The translations under genes and the position numbers were made by a program. The notes below the pieces were generated by a model, which did no database searches, had not been told where the DNA came from, and saw only the letters and a list, made by a program, of their open reading frames with translations. A DNA stretch of 64,000 bases, from positions 1 through 64,000 of the forward strand of contig LUGL01000067.1 of assembly GCA_002796835.1 (NCBI GenBank), given 5' to 3'. This DNA is from Elainella saxicola E1 (GTDB lineage Bacteria; Cyanobacteriota; Cyanobacteriia; Elainellales; Elainellaceae). Shown here one piece after another: positions 32,698 to 42,585 of this stretch. The first letter of the stretch is position 1; the number at the start of each line of letters is the position of its first letter.

Positions 32698-34059
32698 ATG
32701 TTGGCTTCCTTGACGCTCCATCATCTGCTTGAAGTTTTAGCGCTTACTCCAGATGGCTTTACAACAGAACAACTGCATCAGACAGTTCGAGCCATTAGCA
32801 CGGACACCCGATCGCTCGAACCTGGGGCCGTCTTTGTGGCGTTACGAGGGGAGCGGTTTGATGGCCATGAATTTATGGCGCAGGCTCAGCAGCAGGGGGC
32901 GATTGCTGCGATCGTCGATCGAGCCTTTAAGGACAGTGCAGACTTACCGTTACTGGTGGTAGAAGATACGCTGCAAGCATATCAAGCGATTGGGCACTGG
33001 TGGCGGATGCAGTTCCAAATCCCGGTGATTGCGGTGACGGGTTCGGTGGGCAAAACTACCACGAAAGAATTAATTGCGGCAGTGTTATCGCGTTATGGGA
33101 AGGTGTTAAAAACCCAGGCCAACTACAACAACGAAATTGGCGTGCCGAAAACGCTGCTGGAGCTGACCTCTGAACATGATTTTGCAGTGATTGAAATGGG
33201 CATGCGAGCTGCTGGAGAAATTGCTCTCCTGGCCCAAATTGCCCAGCCGGATATCGCAGTGATTACGAATATTGGAACGGCTCATATTGGTCGCTTGGGC
33301 TCAGAGCAGGCGATCGCCAATGCCAAATGCGAATTGCTGCAAGAAATGCCTGGGACGAGCATTGCCGTGTTGAACCACGATAATTTGCGCTTGATGGAAA
33401 CGGCTGTGACTGTATGGCAGGGCAAGCAGCTTACTTATGGTCTGACCGGAGGAGATTTGCAGGGTGAATCAGTGGATGCCAATACTATAGTGGTTGATGG
33501 CATGAAATTACCGTTGCCGTTACCGGGACAGCATAACGCGTTGAATTATTTGGCGGCGCTGGCGGTTGCAAAAGTGCTGAATCTCGACTGGTTGCTGCTG
33601 CAACAGGGATTAACGGTCGAGTTGCCCCAGGGGCGGGCGCGGCGCGAAGTGCTGCCAGGTGATGTGGTGATTCTTGATGAAACCTACAATGCGGGCTTGG
33701 AATCCATGCTGGCAGCGTTGCAACTGCTGGCTGATACGCCAGGACAGCGTCGCATTGCCGTGTTGGGTACGATGAAAGAATTAGGCGATCGATCGCCCGA
33801 ATTTCACTATCAGGTGGGTGAGGCTGCGCAAAAGCTTCAGCTTGATCGGCTGTTGATTCTGGCAGATGAGGCCGAGAGTCAAGCCATGGCCGCTGGGGCA
33901 GCGTCTTTAGTGGCAGAGCAATTGCACAGCCATGCGGAAGTAGTGGAACGCCTCAAGACTTTAGTGAAACCAGGCGATCGATTGTTGTTTAAAGCCTCAC
34001 GAGCCGTTGGATTGGATCAGGTGGTGACTCAATTTCGATCGGCCTGGAGTGCCTCATAG
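32698..34059 (+). CDS. murF: UDP-N-acetylmuramoyl-tripeptide--D-alanyl-D-alanine ligase
   Basis: A 453-residue Mur ligase. The N-terminal domain has STDTRSLEPGAVFVALRGE and FDGHEF for UDP-MurNAc binding; the central ATPase domain has the P-loop VTGSVGKTTTKEL (residues 113-125) and the KTQANYNNEIGVPKTLL motif; the C-terminal domain has DETYNAGLESMLAALQ and FKASRAVGLDQV. It adds D-Ala-D-Ala to complete the cytoplasmic peptidoglycan pentapeptide. Length is normal for the family. ATG at 32698 begins a standard N-terminus. It converges on the SIMPL gene with only 6 bp between the stops. Confidence 0.95.
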   Translation: MLASLTLHHLLEVLALTPDGFTTEQLHQTVRAISTDTRSLEPGAVFVALRGERFDGHEFMAQAQQQGAIAAIVDRAFKDSADLPLLVVEDTLQAYQAIGHWWRMQFQIPVIAVTGSVGKTTTKELIAAVLSRYGKVLKTQANYNNEIGVPKTLLELTSEHDFAVIEMGMRAAGEIALLAQIAQPDIAVITNIGTAHIGRLGSEQAIANAKCELLQEMPGTSIAVLNHDNLRLMETAVTVWQGKQLTYGLTGGDLQGESVDANTIVVDGMKLPLPLPGQHNALNYLAALAVAKVLNLDWLLLQQGLTVELPQGRARREVLPGDVVILDETYNAGLESMLAALQLLADTPGQRRIAVLGTMKELGDRSPEFHYQVGEAAQKLQLDRLLILADEAESQAMAAGAASLVAEQLHSHAEVVERLKTLVKPGDRLLFKASRAVGLDQVVTQFRSAWSAS

Positions 34060-34065
34060 CGAACT

Positions 34066-34869
34066 CTATCGAATGCCGTAGGTGACGCTAAGGCTATAAA
34101 CCAACCGCACCACGGGCGGCAATCCAGGATCATAGGTCGGCATGGAATAAGTATCGATATAAGCCATGGGATTGTTGCTTGAAGGACAGCTACTTGAATA
34201 GCCGTTCCCCCAAGTGACAGATTCTGACAAGTTGATGACGTTACCGACGCTGACCCCGGCGACATCTGCTAGAGCAACCGATCGCTTTTGAGCATCTGCC
34301 ATGGCAGCCTGACGGGCCTGATTCTCGACCGCGCCACAATCGCGTATCGTATAAGCAACCGCTGCACCGCCGTTCACAAACCGATTGGTTTTGATAATAA
34401 CCGTATTGATGTCACTAATAATTTGCTGAATCTTATCTTGGTTGGGCTGGTTCAGCACAATGCGAACGCGCATGTAACCGGGTGAAGTCAGATCGGGAAA
34501 GGCTGTTACATCATTTGCAGGAACACCTGCACCCGTAGCCGCATTGACAGCCGCAGTTAGATCGGAGGGTAGCACTTGTGGTTGGGCAGTAGTACTTGGA
34601 TCGGAGTAATCCGAACTATAGGTATTGGGATAGTAGGAGAGGATCAATACGGCCTGATCGGCAGGAGCGTTCATTTCGCTCAGACCTGTCACATAAAGTG
34701 TACGATCGCTCGCCCCTTCTGCTGGGGTGGTTGCTTGAGCGACGAGATGGTCGGCAACGCTAGAGTTTGAAGTGGGTTCTCCGGCGGCGTAGCTGACTGA
34801 AGGCAGGCTAAAAGAACCTGCTAATGCGGTGAGGCTAAGCAAGGCAGAAATAAGACGATGCTGGGACAT
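34066..34869 (-). CDS. SIMPL-domain (DUF541) exported protein
   Basis: A 267-residue protein with a signal peptide (SALLSLTALAGSFSLPSVSYAAG). The mature part has the SIMPL/YggE fold pattern: RTLYVTGLSEMNAPADQAVL at the start of the domain, RVRIVLNQPNQDKIQQI, and ARQAAMADAQKRSVALADVA followed by GVSVGNVINLSES. Family members are periplasmic or outer-membrane-associated; some are linked to oxidative stress or adhesion, but no activity is established. The protein has a low-complexity Ser/Asp/Tyr loop near residue 85. It is convergent with murF and otherwise isolated. Confidence 0.8.
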   Translation of the reverse strand: MSQHRLISALLSLTALAGSFSLPSVSYAAGEPTSNSSVADHLVAQATTPAEGASDRTLYVTGLSEMNAPADQAVLILSYYPNTYSSDYSDPSTTAQPQVLPSDLTAAVNAATGAGVPANDVTAFPDLTSPGYMRVRIVLNQPNQDKIQQIISDINTVIIKTNRFVNGGAAVAYTIRDCGAVENQARQAAMADAQKRSVALADVAGVSVGNVINLSESVTWGNGYSSSCPSSNNPMAYIDTYSMPTYDPGLPPVVRLVYSLSVTYGIR

Positions 34870-35000
34870 ACAGTTTTATTGAGTTGATTGAGATTGAATT
34901 CAGTACAGGTAAGTATTCTGTACAACATCTCTACAACAGAAACCCATAGAATTCCTGAAAGGATCTGCGCTTGCAATCGAATTTTTTGAGATCGTTTCCG

Positions 35001-35651
35001 TTATTCTCCCTGCTTTTGCCCCAAACGAGGTTCAGTCCCTGCTAGCAGCCGCTGAATATTGCCCTGGTGTCGCCAAATCACATAAAGGCCACCCAGAAAG
35101 GCGAGGAGTTGATAGGCCAGGGGTTGCTGGAATGACCACATCAGGATGATCGCCGCAACGGCAGCAGCCATCGATCCTAAAGAAACAATGCGCGAGATTG
35201 CCAGTGTGATTAAAAATACTGCCAGAATGCCTAGCCCCACCTGCCAGGACATCGCCAGCAGAACGCCCAATCCAGTTGCAGCAGATTTGCCGCCCGTGAA
35301 GCCAATCCAGATCGATCGGCTGTGCCCCAAAATGGCCATCAGAGCCGCTAAGGTGAGCAGCCATGGAATCCATGCACCAAAGTCAACCACTGATGAGGTC
35401 ACGATGTTGGTAAGGAACCAGCGGGTTAAAGCAACGGCTGCCACGCCTTTCAAAATATCGATCAACAAAACCGCGATCGCTGGACCTTTGCCCAAGGTGC
35501 GTAACACATTGGTTGCGCCAGTTGATTTCGAGCCATGTTCTCGAATGTCAATGCCTTTGAGGAGTTTGCCTGCCCAATAGCCCGTTGGAATTGCCCCCAA
35601 CAAATAAGCCAAAATTGCGATCAGCGCTGTATAAGCTACTCCAAGCCCCAT
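35001..35651 (-). CDS. plsY: Glycerol-3-phosphate acyltransferase PlsY
   Basis: A 216-residue membrane acyltransferase from ATG 35651, which has AGGA 5 bases upstream; the frame also runs on to a TTG at 35672. Family motifs: the N-terminal AYLLGAIPTGYWAGKLLKG, HGSKSTGATNVLRTLGKGPA (phosphate binding), GHSRSIWIGFTGGKSAATGLG in the middle, and WRHQGNIQRLLAGTEPRLG at the end. It transfers an acyl group from acyl-phosphate to glycerol 3-phosphate, the first step of membrane lipid synthesis. It stands a short distance from the DUF3086 gene on the same strand. Confidence 0.9.
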   Translation of the reverse strand: MGLGVAYTALIAILAYLLGAIPTGYWAGKLLKGIDIREHGSKSTGATNVLRTLGKGPAIAVLLIDILKGVAAVALTRWFLTNIVTSSVVDFGAWIPWLLTLAALMAILGHSRSIWIGFTGGKSAATGLGVLLAMSWQVGLGILAVFLITLAISRIVSLGSMAAAVAAIILMWSFQQPLAYQLLAFLGGLYVIWRHQGNIQRLLAGTEPRLGQKQGE

Positions 35652-35756
35652 GGATCCTGCCCTCGAAGTCAAGCAGTATCAGTCTATCAGGTTCTCACAT
35701 CTGTAAATCTCTGAAGCTAGAGGATGAACCGAGGCGCATTCAGTCAGAATATTGAC

Positions 35757-36938
35757 TTAGTACATCATGGGATTGGGAGCATTAGGATCGGGAGCAAACG
35801 CCAGCCAAAGGGGGAATTGCAGCAGAGCAATATTGATAAACTCCTCAGTCTCATCCACGATGATCAGCGGCAATTGGCGTTGCTTTAATAACCGATCGGC
35901 CCGTTGTGCCAGAGGTTCTGGTGCTTCGAACAGCACAATGCCTTCATCCACGCCGAAATCAGCCCGCGAAACGCCAAGACAATCCTGTAGACCTCGTCGC
36001 CATTCTCCCAACCGTTCCGGTGAGTTGCCCAGAATGAGTGGACGCAACCGTTCACCATACAGCTCGTTCATGACTGAGATGATCGATGAGGCAATCAGAA
36101 TATTTTGCAGCCGTGACCCCATAGTACGAATTGCGCCTCGTCCACCTTGGGTGAAAAACCAGTTGGAAACCCGTTCGGCATGGACTGGCTCAAAGGTTCG
36201 ACGCAACTGCCAGGGAGGCCCGTAATAATCCGGCGAGGCCCGGTACTGATCCAGCAATTTGCGGATGCGCTGATTCTGTTCTTGAAAGCTAGATTCAGCA
36301 AATTTGGGAGTCGCTGCCGTTTCACTGGGTCGCGGTTCCGATCGCACAGGCTCGGAGCGTACTGACTCAGATCGCACAGGCTCAGATCGGATAGGCTCAG
36401 AGCGCTCAAATCGATCGGCTGGTTTGATTTCCTCAGGAGGAGGCGTGAGCTGCAACTGTTCCGCTGCCGTTGCCAAATCCTGGAGGCTACCCACCAAGTA
36501 ATCTTTGAAGCCCTGCACCCGGACAGCCAGATCTTGCGAAGTGCCTGCAAAAGTCGTCTTCATTTCGTTGCGGATGCGCTCTTGGCGACGTTCGAGCTGC
36601 TCAACCGCAAGCTGTAGTGTTTGTTTGCGCTGTTCCAGGTCGCTGACGCCTTCTTTCACCAAACGACCGATCGCCATTTGGGCTTCAGCAATTTGCTTTT
36701 GCAACATGCCGTTGTAAGAAGACTGTAAAGTGGCAATTTCTTGCTGCAAGGTTTTTTCTTGCTGTTGTAATTCTGCAACGCGACGGGACAAAGCGGCGGC
36801 CTCCCCTGTTAGACCTGAACCACTGCCAGAAATGGGAGCAGCATTGGGAAACGAAAGGGGATTACCTGTAGCGGATTCTGAGCGATCGCTACGAGGTAAA
36901 TTGAGAGGCTCTGGGGTTTGGGACTCGTCTGGGTTCAT
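35757..36938 (-). CDS. DUF3086 domain-containing protein
   Basis: A 393-residue cyanobacterial protein of unknown function. Order: a disordered polar N-terminus, a coiled coil (about residues 48-125), a hydrophilic linker with six degenerate RSEPV/RSESV-type pentapeptide repeats (about 180-205), and the conserved C-terminal DUF3086 domain (about 215-390) with PDYYGPPWQLRRTFEPVHAE, NWFFTQGGRGAIRTMGSRLQ and PLIIVDETEEFINIALLQFP. It is followed downstream by plsY and preceded by a DUF3119 gene and an MlaE-type permease; this order is, from recall, common in cyanobacteria and suggests a link to lipid transport or envelope biogenesis. The domain's activity is unknown. Confidence 0.85.
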   Translation of the reverse strand: MNPDESQTPEPLNLPRSDRSESATGNPLSFPNAAPISGSGSGLTGEAAALSRRVAELQQQEKTLQQEIATLQSSYNGMLQKQIAEAQMAIGRLVKEGVSDLEQRKQTLQLAVEQLERRQERIRNEMKTTFAGTSQDLAVRVQGFKDYLVGSLQDLATAAEQLQLTPPPEEIKPADRFERSEPIRSEPVRSESVRSEPVRSEPRPSETAATPKFAESSFQEQNQRIRKLLDQYRASPDYYGPPWQLRRTFEPVHAERVSNWFFTQGGRGAIRTMGSRLQNILIASSIISVMNELYGERLRPLILGNSPERLGEWRRGLQDCLGVSRADFGVDEGIVLFEAPEPLAQRADRLLKQRQLPLIIVDETEEFINIALLQFPLWLAFAPDPNAPNPMMY

Positions 36939-37005
36939 AGCAAATCAAGAAATAACAACTGCGGCAATGGGCCACATGCAGGGCAAAATCTAACGAGATG
37001 CCGAA

Positions 37006-37401
37006 TTACGGCAGATAAGGGCAGCGTTGCTCCAGACAAATGCGCAGCATTTTGGGATTGAACAGGATCGGCAAAAAATGAATGCTGTTCACTTCCCGGA
37101 AATAAAACAGAATAGGAAGATTGAACCAGAAAATTCGCCAATTTTGCCATTCTCGATAGGGGAAACGGCGAATTTGAGTCTCTCCCCGATAGACCTCCAG
37201 GGCGGTATCCGTGAATCGGAGGCGCAAAGTCACGGTTTGAAACATCAGGAATAGCCCAAATAGCGCCACGATGGCGGCTCCCCAAACTTGAACGAAAAAC
37301 AGCGGTACTGCCAGCAGCACTAAAGCAATGGGGATGGCGTAATGGGGGGCAAGCTCTACGGTTTCAGTGGCTGCCGGAAGATTGGCGGTTGAAGAAGTCA
37401 C
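37006..37401 (-). CDS. DUF3119 family membrane protein
   Basis: A 131-residue protein with two adjacent membrane helices near residues 20-55 (AIPIALVLLAVPLFF, AAIVALFGLFLMFQ) followed by a soluble PH-like segment: LRFTDTALEVYRGETQIRRF, then REWQNWRIFWFNLPILFYFRE. This is the DUF3119 pattern, restricted to cyanobacteria and chloroplasts as far as I recall. It is encoded between the MlaE-like permease gene and the DUF3086 gene on one strand, probably one operon. The activity is unknown; a membrane-anchored accessory of the permease is an inference. Confidence 0.85.
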   Translation of the reverse strand: MTSSTANLPAATETVELAPHYAIPIALVLLAVPLFFVQVWGAAIVALFGLFLMFQTVTLRLRFTDTALEVYRGETQIRRFPYREWQNWRIFWFNLPILFYFREVNSIHFLPILFNPKMLRICLEQRCPYLP

Positions 37402-37516
37402 AGGTCATTTCTGAATGAACGTTGCATTACCCCTATTTTAAGGGCGGATGTCAGACTCAAGCGGAACCCTGCGACAGTAACTGGCGATTTCAGCGATAAC
37501 TGCTGATTTCAGATGT

Positions 37517-38311
37517 CTATTTCAAAACAGAAAACATGATCCAGGACAAAAAGAAATTGCTGATAAAAATCATTAGCAAGGCCGTGACTACTGCTGTGGT
37601 GGTTGATTGACCGACGCCTTTTGCGCCACCAGTCGTGGTCAATCCCCAACTGGCTCCGATCACCGCAATGAGCCAGCCAAACACCAGTCCTTTAATCATG
37701 CCGCAAATCAAATCCCGCACGCTGAGCAGCGATTGAGCCGAATCGAGGAAAACCGAATTGGAAATGTTATAGAGCAGATCGGCCAAAATCATGCCGCCAA
37801 TCATGCCCGTGACAAAGGACAGGATCGTCAGGATGGGGGTCATGATGCAGCAGGCAATCACCCGCGGGATGACGAGATAGTCGATCGGGTCGGTTCTCAG
37901 CATATAGAGGGCATCGATCTGTTCTGTCACCTGCATCGTGCCAATTTCCGCTGCAAAGGCAGATCCTACCCGTCCTGCTAATACGACAGCCGTAATTAAA
38001 GGAGCCAGTTCTCGGCCCAGACCGATCGCCAAAACGCCCCCAACCGCAGAACCCAGACCGAACCGCAGAAACTCACCGGCCACTTCAACCGTGAACACCA
38101 TGCCGATCGTCGCTGCCGTTAGCAGAATAATCCCCATGGATTCAGGGCCAACCATACTGAGTTGATCGAGCGTATTGCGGCGGTGAATCTTGCCTTTGAG
38201 TAAATGGACAATCACCTGCCCACCCAGAAAAGTAGCCGATATGGATCGCCGACTCCAGGTTCTCAGATTTGATGGTGATCGAGCTGACTTCGTCAAACTA
38301 GTATCCTTCAA
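37517..38311 (-). CDS. MlaE-family ABC permease (TGD1-like)
   Basis: A 264-residue inner-membrane permease. Motifs: TLDQLSMVGPESMGIILLTA, GLGRELAPLITAVVLAGRVG, AAEIGTMQVTEQIDALYMLR and DPIDYLVIPRVIACCIMTP, all typical of MlaE/YrbE. These proteins form the membrane channel of MCE-type lipid transporters; in plants TGD1 imports lipid into the chloroplast. The cognate ATPase and MCE protein are probably those at 52142 and 52989, about 14 kb away. The TTG/ATG ambiguity is small: ATG at 38311 gives a 20-residue basic leader. Direction of lipid movement is not predictable. Confidence 0.9.
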   Translation of the reverse strand: MKDTSLTKSARSPSNLRTWSRRSISATFLGGQVIVHLLKGKIHRRNTLDQLSMVGPESMGIILLTAATIGMVFTVEVAGEFLRFGLGSAVGGVLAIGLGRELAPLITAVVLAGRVGSAFAAEIGTMQVTEQIDALYMLRTDPIDYLVIPRVIACCIMTPILTILSFVTGMIGGMILADLLYNISNSVFLDSAQSLLSVRDLICGMIKGLVFGWLIAVIGASWGLTTTGGAKGVGQSTTTAVVTALLMIFISNFFLSWIMFSVLK

Positions 38312-38724
38312 AATGCTGATTCAGAGTTTGCCTCACCTTGCAAGTTTAACGAGAGGCTGGGACGAAAGCTGATTTCTGCCACTGTCAACCATAGCGAACT
38401 TTGGTAATTTCCGGGAACCTGCTCCCCTCACCCGAGGCATCTCGGAAAAATGCAACAAAAATGCAGAAGTTGAAAAACTGGCCGATCAAAAATGAGACGC
38501 ATTTGCTGAATCGAAAGCCAGAAGATTGCTCGCTTTGCTCGTTTTAACTGCCTTTCATCCGGCCAAGTTCCTGAGAGCAGTTTACGGGTCTTCAAAAAGC
38601 TTTTTAAGGTTAACTTAAGATTTTTCACAGTTGAGATGTGTTTGAACCAACGCCTTTTATGGTGGAAATGGGTCTATGCAAATACACGTTGTATAGAGAC
38701 TTCGTGGAGGACTGCATTTTGATT
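38312..38724. other. Intergenic region between MlaE-like gene and a small membrane protein gene
   Basis: A divergent gap. AACTTAAGATTTT near 38612 offers a weak -10-like element on the plus strand. No hairpin, repeat or gene is convincing. Confidence 0.35.
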
Positions 38725-39024
38725 ATGAGCTCACTGCCCAATTTGTTGCGATCGCTCCTGCTGACCGGCGTTTTCAGTTTTCTAGCTCCTGTAATGTTGC
38801 TCAGTATTCTGCTGGCTGGAGCGGAGATTGTGAGCTGTCTTCCTTATTTGGAATCCGTTGGTAACAATGGAGTCATACAAATTGCTCGTTTCTTGCAAGT
38901 GTTTGGGAGTGGCAGTGTTTTGCAAGGATTAACGGTGATTGGTCTAGTCTGTAGTTTAGTGGGAATTTTGTTCGACATATACACGTTTTATCGCTTCCAA
39001 AACTGGCGCGATCATCAAAATTAG
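38725..39024 (+). CDS. Small two-helix membrane protein, unknown function
   Basis: Ninety-nine residues from ATG 38725 (MSSLPNLLRSLLLTG). The frame begins earlier at 38638, but the added 29 residues are polar and unlike a leader. A GGAGG at 38706 is well placed for a TTG at 38719 and slightly far from the ATG, so the start may be one of these two. Two hydrophobic stretches, about residues 8-32 and 66-88, flank a polar loop; the C-terminus FYRFQNWRDHQN is charged. Not assigned to a named family. The gene lies just before the protease gene and in the same direction, with a 127-bp gap. Confidence 0.55.
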   Translation: MSSLPNLLRSLLLTGVFSFLAPVMLLSILLAGAEIVSCLPYLESVGNNGVIQIARFLQVFGSGSVLQGLTVIGLVCSLVGILFDIYTFYRFQNWRDHQN

Positions 39025-39151
39025 TAGCTTCGTCTAGACCCAGATGCATTGTTGCTGAATCTTTAAAGAAATTTTATTTAAACAAGTTGAGCTATTTGAA
39101 AGAGCCCTGATAGTCTGATAAGCAACGTTTTATCATCAGGGTTACTTTACT

Positions 39152-42100
39152 GTGGAAAAACTGAAAAACCTGTTGCGGACCGAGCGGACTCATTCGATCG
39201 GCCAATCTCGGCTATTAACAAATCAGACTTCGAATCTTAATGAATGGATAAAACCCTATCGTGCACCTCGCTTTGGTGCTGCTGCATCAACCCTGGCTAA
39301 GCCAGTCAATTCACTTGAATCGGCCAGTCAAGCAGTCTCTCAAGCGTCGCCTCAGGCTGAACCTCAATTGGCGATCGATCCAGGAGACACGTTTACAGAT
39401 GCACTAGACCTTGGCATTTTTGACAACACTAATCAAGTGCTGGCAGATGCCGTCAGTGACGCCGATCCGGAAGATTTCTTTAAATTGGAGCTGTCTCGCT
39501 CCAGAACGCTGAATTTGTTCTTGAGTGGCTTGAGCCTGGATGTCGATCTGGCCCTCTACAATCGGTTGGGTGGGTTAATCGCCCGATCGGCAGCCACTGG
39601 AAGTACGCCGGAATCGATTAATCGATCGCTGGCCGCAGGCATTTATTATGTGCGGGTCTATGCTTTTGATGTCGGTACGACGGTTTATAACCTTAGCCTG
39701 GTTGATAGTTTACCGATCGACGATGCTGGCAACACCCTGGCCACGGCGCGCGCCTTACCCCTGAGCACTACACCCACCACGGTCACCGATCTGATCGATA
39801 GCAACGATCCGCTCGATTTTTATCGGGTTGATGTCAGCAATGGTCGGTTGAATTTAGCGGTAACGGGTTTGAATGCTGATCTGGATGTTAGTCTGGTTCG
39901 GGATCTGAACAACAATGGCAGCATTGACAGCAGTGAAGAACTGGCTCGCTCAGAGCGGGGTGGGTTTAACGATGAAGCGCTGAATCTAGCTGCTCTGGCT
40001 AATGGAACCTACTTCATTCGGGTCTATCAGTACAACGGAGACAGCAACTATACGCTGAAAGTGTCGAATAGTGCACCGAGCAACCTGCTGCTTTCTGAAC
40101 TGGATGAATCGACGCCAGATTTGCTGCTGACCAATGCAGTAGGCAATGGCAACACTTCAGATGTTTATCGCTTCACTTTAAATCGATCGGAAACTTTCAA
40201 CGCAGCGATCGGCAACCTTTCTGCTGATGCAGATATGCGGCTGATTCAAGACCTGAACAGCAATGGCGTGGTGGATAGCGGTGAAGAAATTGTTCGATCG
40301 GAATTGGCCAGTACTCAGCGCGACTTTTTAGCTCAAACGCTAGATGCAGGCACCTATTTTCTCCAGGTTTACCAATATCAGGGAGAAACCTCCTATGAGT
40401 TAAGTGTGTTTACCAGCCCGATCGATGGCGCAGGGAATACGTTTGAAACCGCTCGATCGGTCAGTGTGGGGCAGACCCCGACCCAAATTGAGGACTTTGT
40501 GGGGAATCCCGATCCCAACGACTACTACCGCTTAACGTTGAATAGCCAGGGACATCTGAATGTAGCAATCACTAATCTGGTTGCAGATGCGGATGTCGAG
40601 CTCTATAGCAGCACGGGTGTTTTGCTGAATCGCTCGCAAGCAGCTAATGCCGGAGATGAAGCGATCAATCAACTCCTCTCCGCAGGCACTTACTATCTGC
40701 GAATTTACCAATTTAGCAACGACACCAACTATCGTCTGCAATTATCAGCCACTCCTGCTCTCAGCGAAACACCAAGTAATCTCTTGCCCACCGAAGCAGA
40801 TGCGGGCATCTTGACCAATTCCTCGATCGCTTTCACAGGCAGCATTAGCAGCACCAACACCGCAGATGTGATCCGGTTTGATTTGCTGTCGAACAACAAT
40901 GTGAGTTTGGCATTGACTGACCTGAGTGCCACTCTCCCCAATGATGCCGATCTGTTTTTAGTGCAAGATATCAACGGCAACGGCATTGTGGAGCAGAGTG
41001 AAATTCTAGCCCGATCGGTCAATGCAGTTGGCCAGAATGAAGCGATCCAGGCCAATAATCTGACGGCAGGCACTTATTATGTCCTGGTCAATCGCTTTAA
41101 TGGCAGCACGGACTATCGGCTGACCCTCTCGGCAGTGACGGCAGGCAGCACACGATTGTTGTCAGGTTCCTTGAATGCAGACACCTTTACCTATACGGGC
41201 GGTTTCAGTCGCACGGTGATTTCAGGGGGTGGCAATGTCAACTTCGGCTCTGGCTTCCGCGATGTTTTGAATCTCTCCAATCTGGTCTCGACCAGTGTTT
41301 TCTTTAACGATGCCGATATTACAACCGGTGGCACTCTGTTTAATCCCGGCAATGGCAGTCGATTATTTGATGCAATTACCTTACCCAACGGCAATGAAAT
41401 TTTGTTTGAAGGCATCGATCGTCTTGTATTTGCCGATCGCACCATTGACCTTTCGATTACGCCGAATGATCCGCTGTTCAACCAGCAGTGGAATCTGCAT
41501 ATGATGGGTGTTCAAAATGCTTGGCGCTTTACGACTGGTTCCGATCAGGTCGCTTTAGGCATTGAAGATACAGGGCTGGGGTTGAACGGATTGGGCCAAA
41601 TTCATCCGGATCTGGGCAGTACGATCATTTATCCAAACAACTATGCCGACGATTTCAGCGGATCGGATACGAGTCATGGAACCGGCGTACAAGGCATTAT
41701 GGCGGCAACAGCCAACAATGGCATTGGTTTAAGTGGAATTAACTGGAATTCGACAGTCTTTAGCATTGATGTGCTGGGTGGTGATTTGAACGATCAATCC
41801 ATTGCTCAAGCCGCCCAAAACTTGCTGGATAATGTGGGCGATCGACGGTTGGTGATCAACATGAGCCTGGGAGTACCAACGTCGTTTGGCATCAACTACG
41901 ACACCGATTTAGAACAGTTCGTGGCTAATCATCCCAATGTGCTGTTTGTGATTGCGGCAGGCAATAATGGCAACCTGGGCCGACGCGGAATCAGCTCACC
42001 GGCCTATCTGGCAGCTCAGTATGCCAACGTCATGGCCATTGGTGCTTCCTGGGGAACAACCGATCGCGATGGTTTGGTACGCAGCCCCGGTGAACGGATT

Positions 42101-42466
42101 GAATATAGCTGGTGGGGATCGCAGTACGGAGAAGGGTTAACGCTGATGGGACCCTCTGAAGTAGTGAGTACCCGGGCAGCCAATTCTCTGTTTGGCGTAG
42201 GCTTTGACTATTATCAGGGTGCAGGCGATCGCTTTAACGGCACCTCAGCCGCAGCCCCCAATGTCGCAGGTGTCGCATCATTGGTATGGAGTGCCAATCC
42301 AAATTTGACGGCTATTCAAGTCCAGCAAATTCTGTCCCAGACCGCCACCGACCTTGGCGATCCAGGTTACGACGAACTGTATGGCTATGGTTTTGTGAAT
42401 GCTGATGCAGCAGTCCGACGCGCGATCGCCTTAAGTCGTCCAGGTACCGCCTCTGAGTTGGCTTAG
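39152..42466 (+). CDS. Subtilisin-like serine protease with five N-terminal PPC domains
   Basis: An 1104-residue S8 peptidase. Five pre-peptidase C-terminal (PPC) repeats of roughly 115 residues occupy about residues 75-665, each ending in a motif like GTYYLRIYQFSNDTNYRLQL. A calcium-binding-like beta segment follows (about 670-770), then the protease domain (about 785-1095). The catalytic triad is complete: Asp806 (IEDTGLGLN), His842 (SHGTGVQGIM) and Ser1032 (NGTSAAAPNVAGV). The oxyanion Asn is in VIAAGNNG. There is no typical N-terminal signal peptide; the start is GTG at 39152, so secretion by another route (for example type I) is possible, or the protein is cytosolic. A clear terminator follows at 42554. 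Substrate unknown. Confidence 0.9.
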   Translation: MEKLKNLLRTERTHSIGQSRLLTNQTSNLNEWIKPYRAPRFGAAASTLAKPVNSLESASQAVSQASPQAEPQLAIDPGDTFTDALDLGIFDNTNQVLADAVSDADPEDFFKLELSRSRTLNLFLSGLSLDVDLALYNRLGGLIARSAATGSTPESINRSLAAGIYYVRVYAFDVGTTVYNLSLVDSLPIDDAGNTLATARALPLSTTPTTVTDLIDSNDPLDFYRVDVSNGRLNLAVTGLNADLDVSLVRDLNNNGSIDSSEELARSERGGFNDEALNLAALANGTYFIRVYQYNGDSNYTLKVSNSAPSNLLLSELDESTPDLLLTNAVGNGNTSDVYRFTLNRSETFNAAIGNLSADADMRLIQDLNSNGVVDSGEEIVRSELASTQRDFLAQTLDAGTYFLQVYQYQGETSYELSVFTSPIDGAGNTFETARSVSVGQTPTQIEDFVGNPDPNDYYRLTLNSQGHLNVAITNLVADADVELYSSTGVLLNRSQAANAGDEAINQLLSAGTYYLRIYQFSNDTNYRLQLSATPALSETPSNLLPTEADAGILTNSSIAFTGSISSTNTADVIRFDLLSNNNVSLALTDLSATLPNDADLFLVQDINGNGIVEQSEILARSVNAVGQNEAIQANNLTAGTYYVLVNRFNGSTDYRLTLSAVTAGSTRLLSGSLNADTFTYTGGFSRTVISGGGNVNFGSGFRDVLNLSNLVSTSVFFNDADITTGGTLFNPGNGSRLFDAITLPNGNEILFEGIDRLVFADRTIDLSITPNDPLFNQQWNLHMMGVQNAWRFTTGSDQVALGIEDTGLGLNGLGQIHPDLGSTIIYPNNYADDFSGSDTSHGTGVQGIMAATANNGIGLSGINWNSTVFSIDVLGGDLNDQSIAQAAQNLLDNVGDRRLVINMSLGVPTSFGINYDTDLEQFVANHPNVLFVIAAGNNGNLGRRGISSPAYLAAQYANVMAIGASWGTTDRDGLVRSPGERIEYSWWGSQYGEGLTLMGPSEVVSTRAANSLFGVGFDYYQGAGDRFNGTSAAAPNVAGVASLVWSANPNLTAIQVQQILSQTATDLGDPGYDELYGYGFVNADAAVRRAIALSRPGTASELA

Positions 42467-42553
42467 CGACGAGATTTACTGGTGTACCGGAACCCAACTT
42501 TTGCTGGGTAACTTCTAATCCATAATTCAATCAGTTTGATCAGATTTGATCAG

Positions 42554-42585
42554 AAAGGGGCTTTGCAACGCAGGGCCTCTTTTTT
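42554..42585 (+). terminator. Rho-independent terminator of the protease gene
   Basis: AAAGGGGC pairs with GCCTCTTT (one G.U), with an inner TGC/GCA pair in the loop, ending in six T. It lies 88 bp past the protease stop. Confidence 0.8.
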
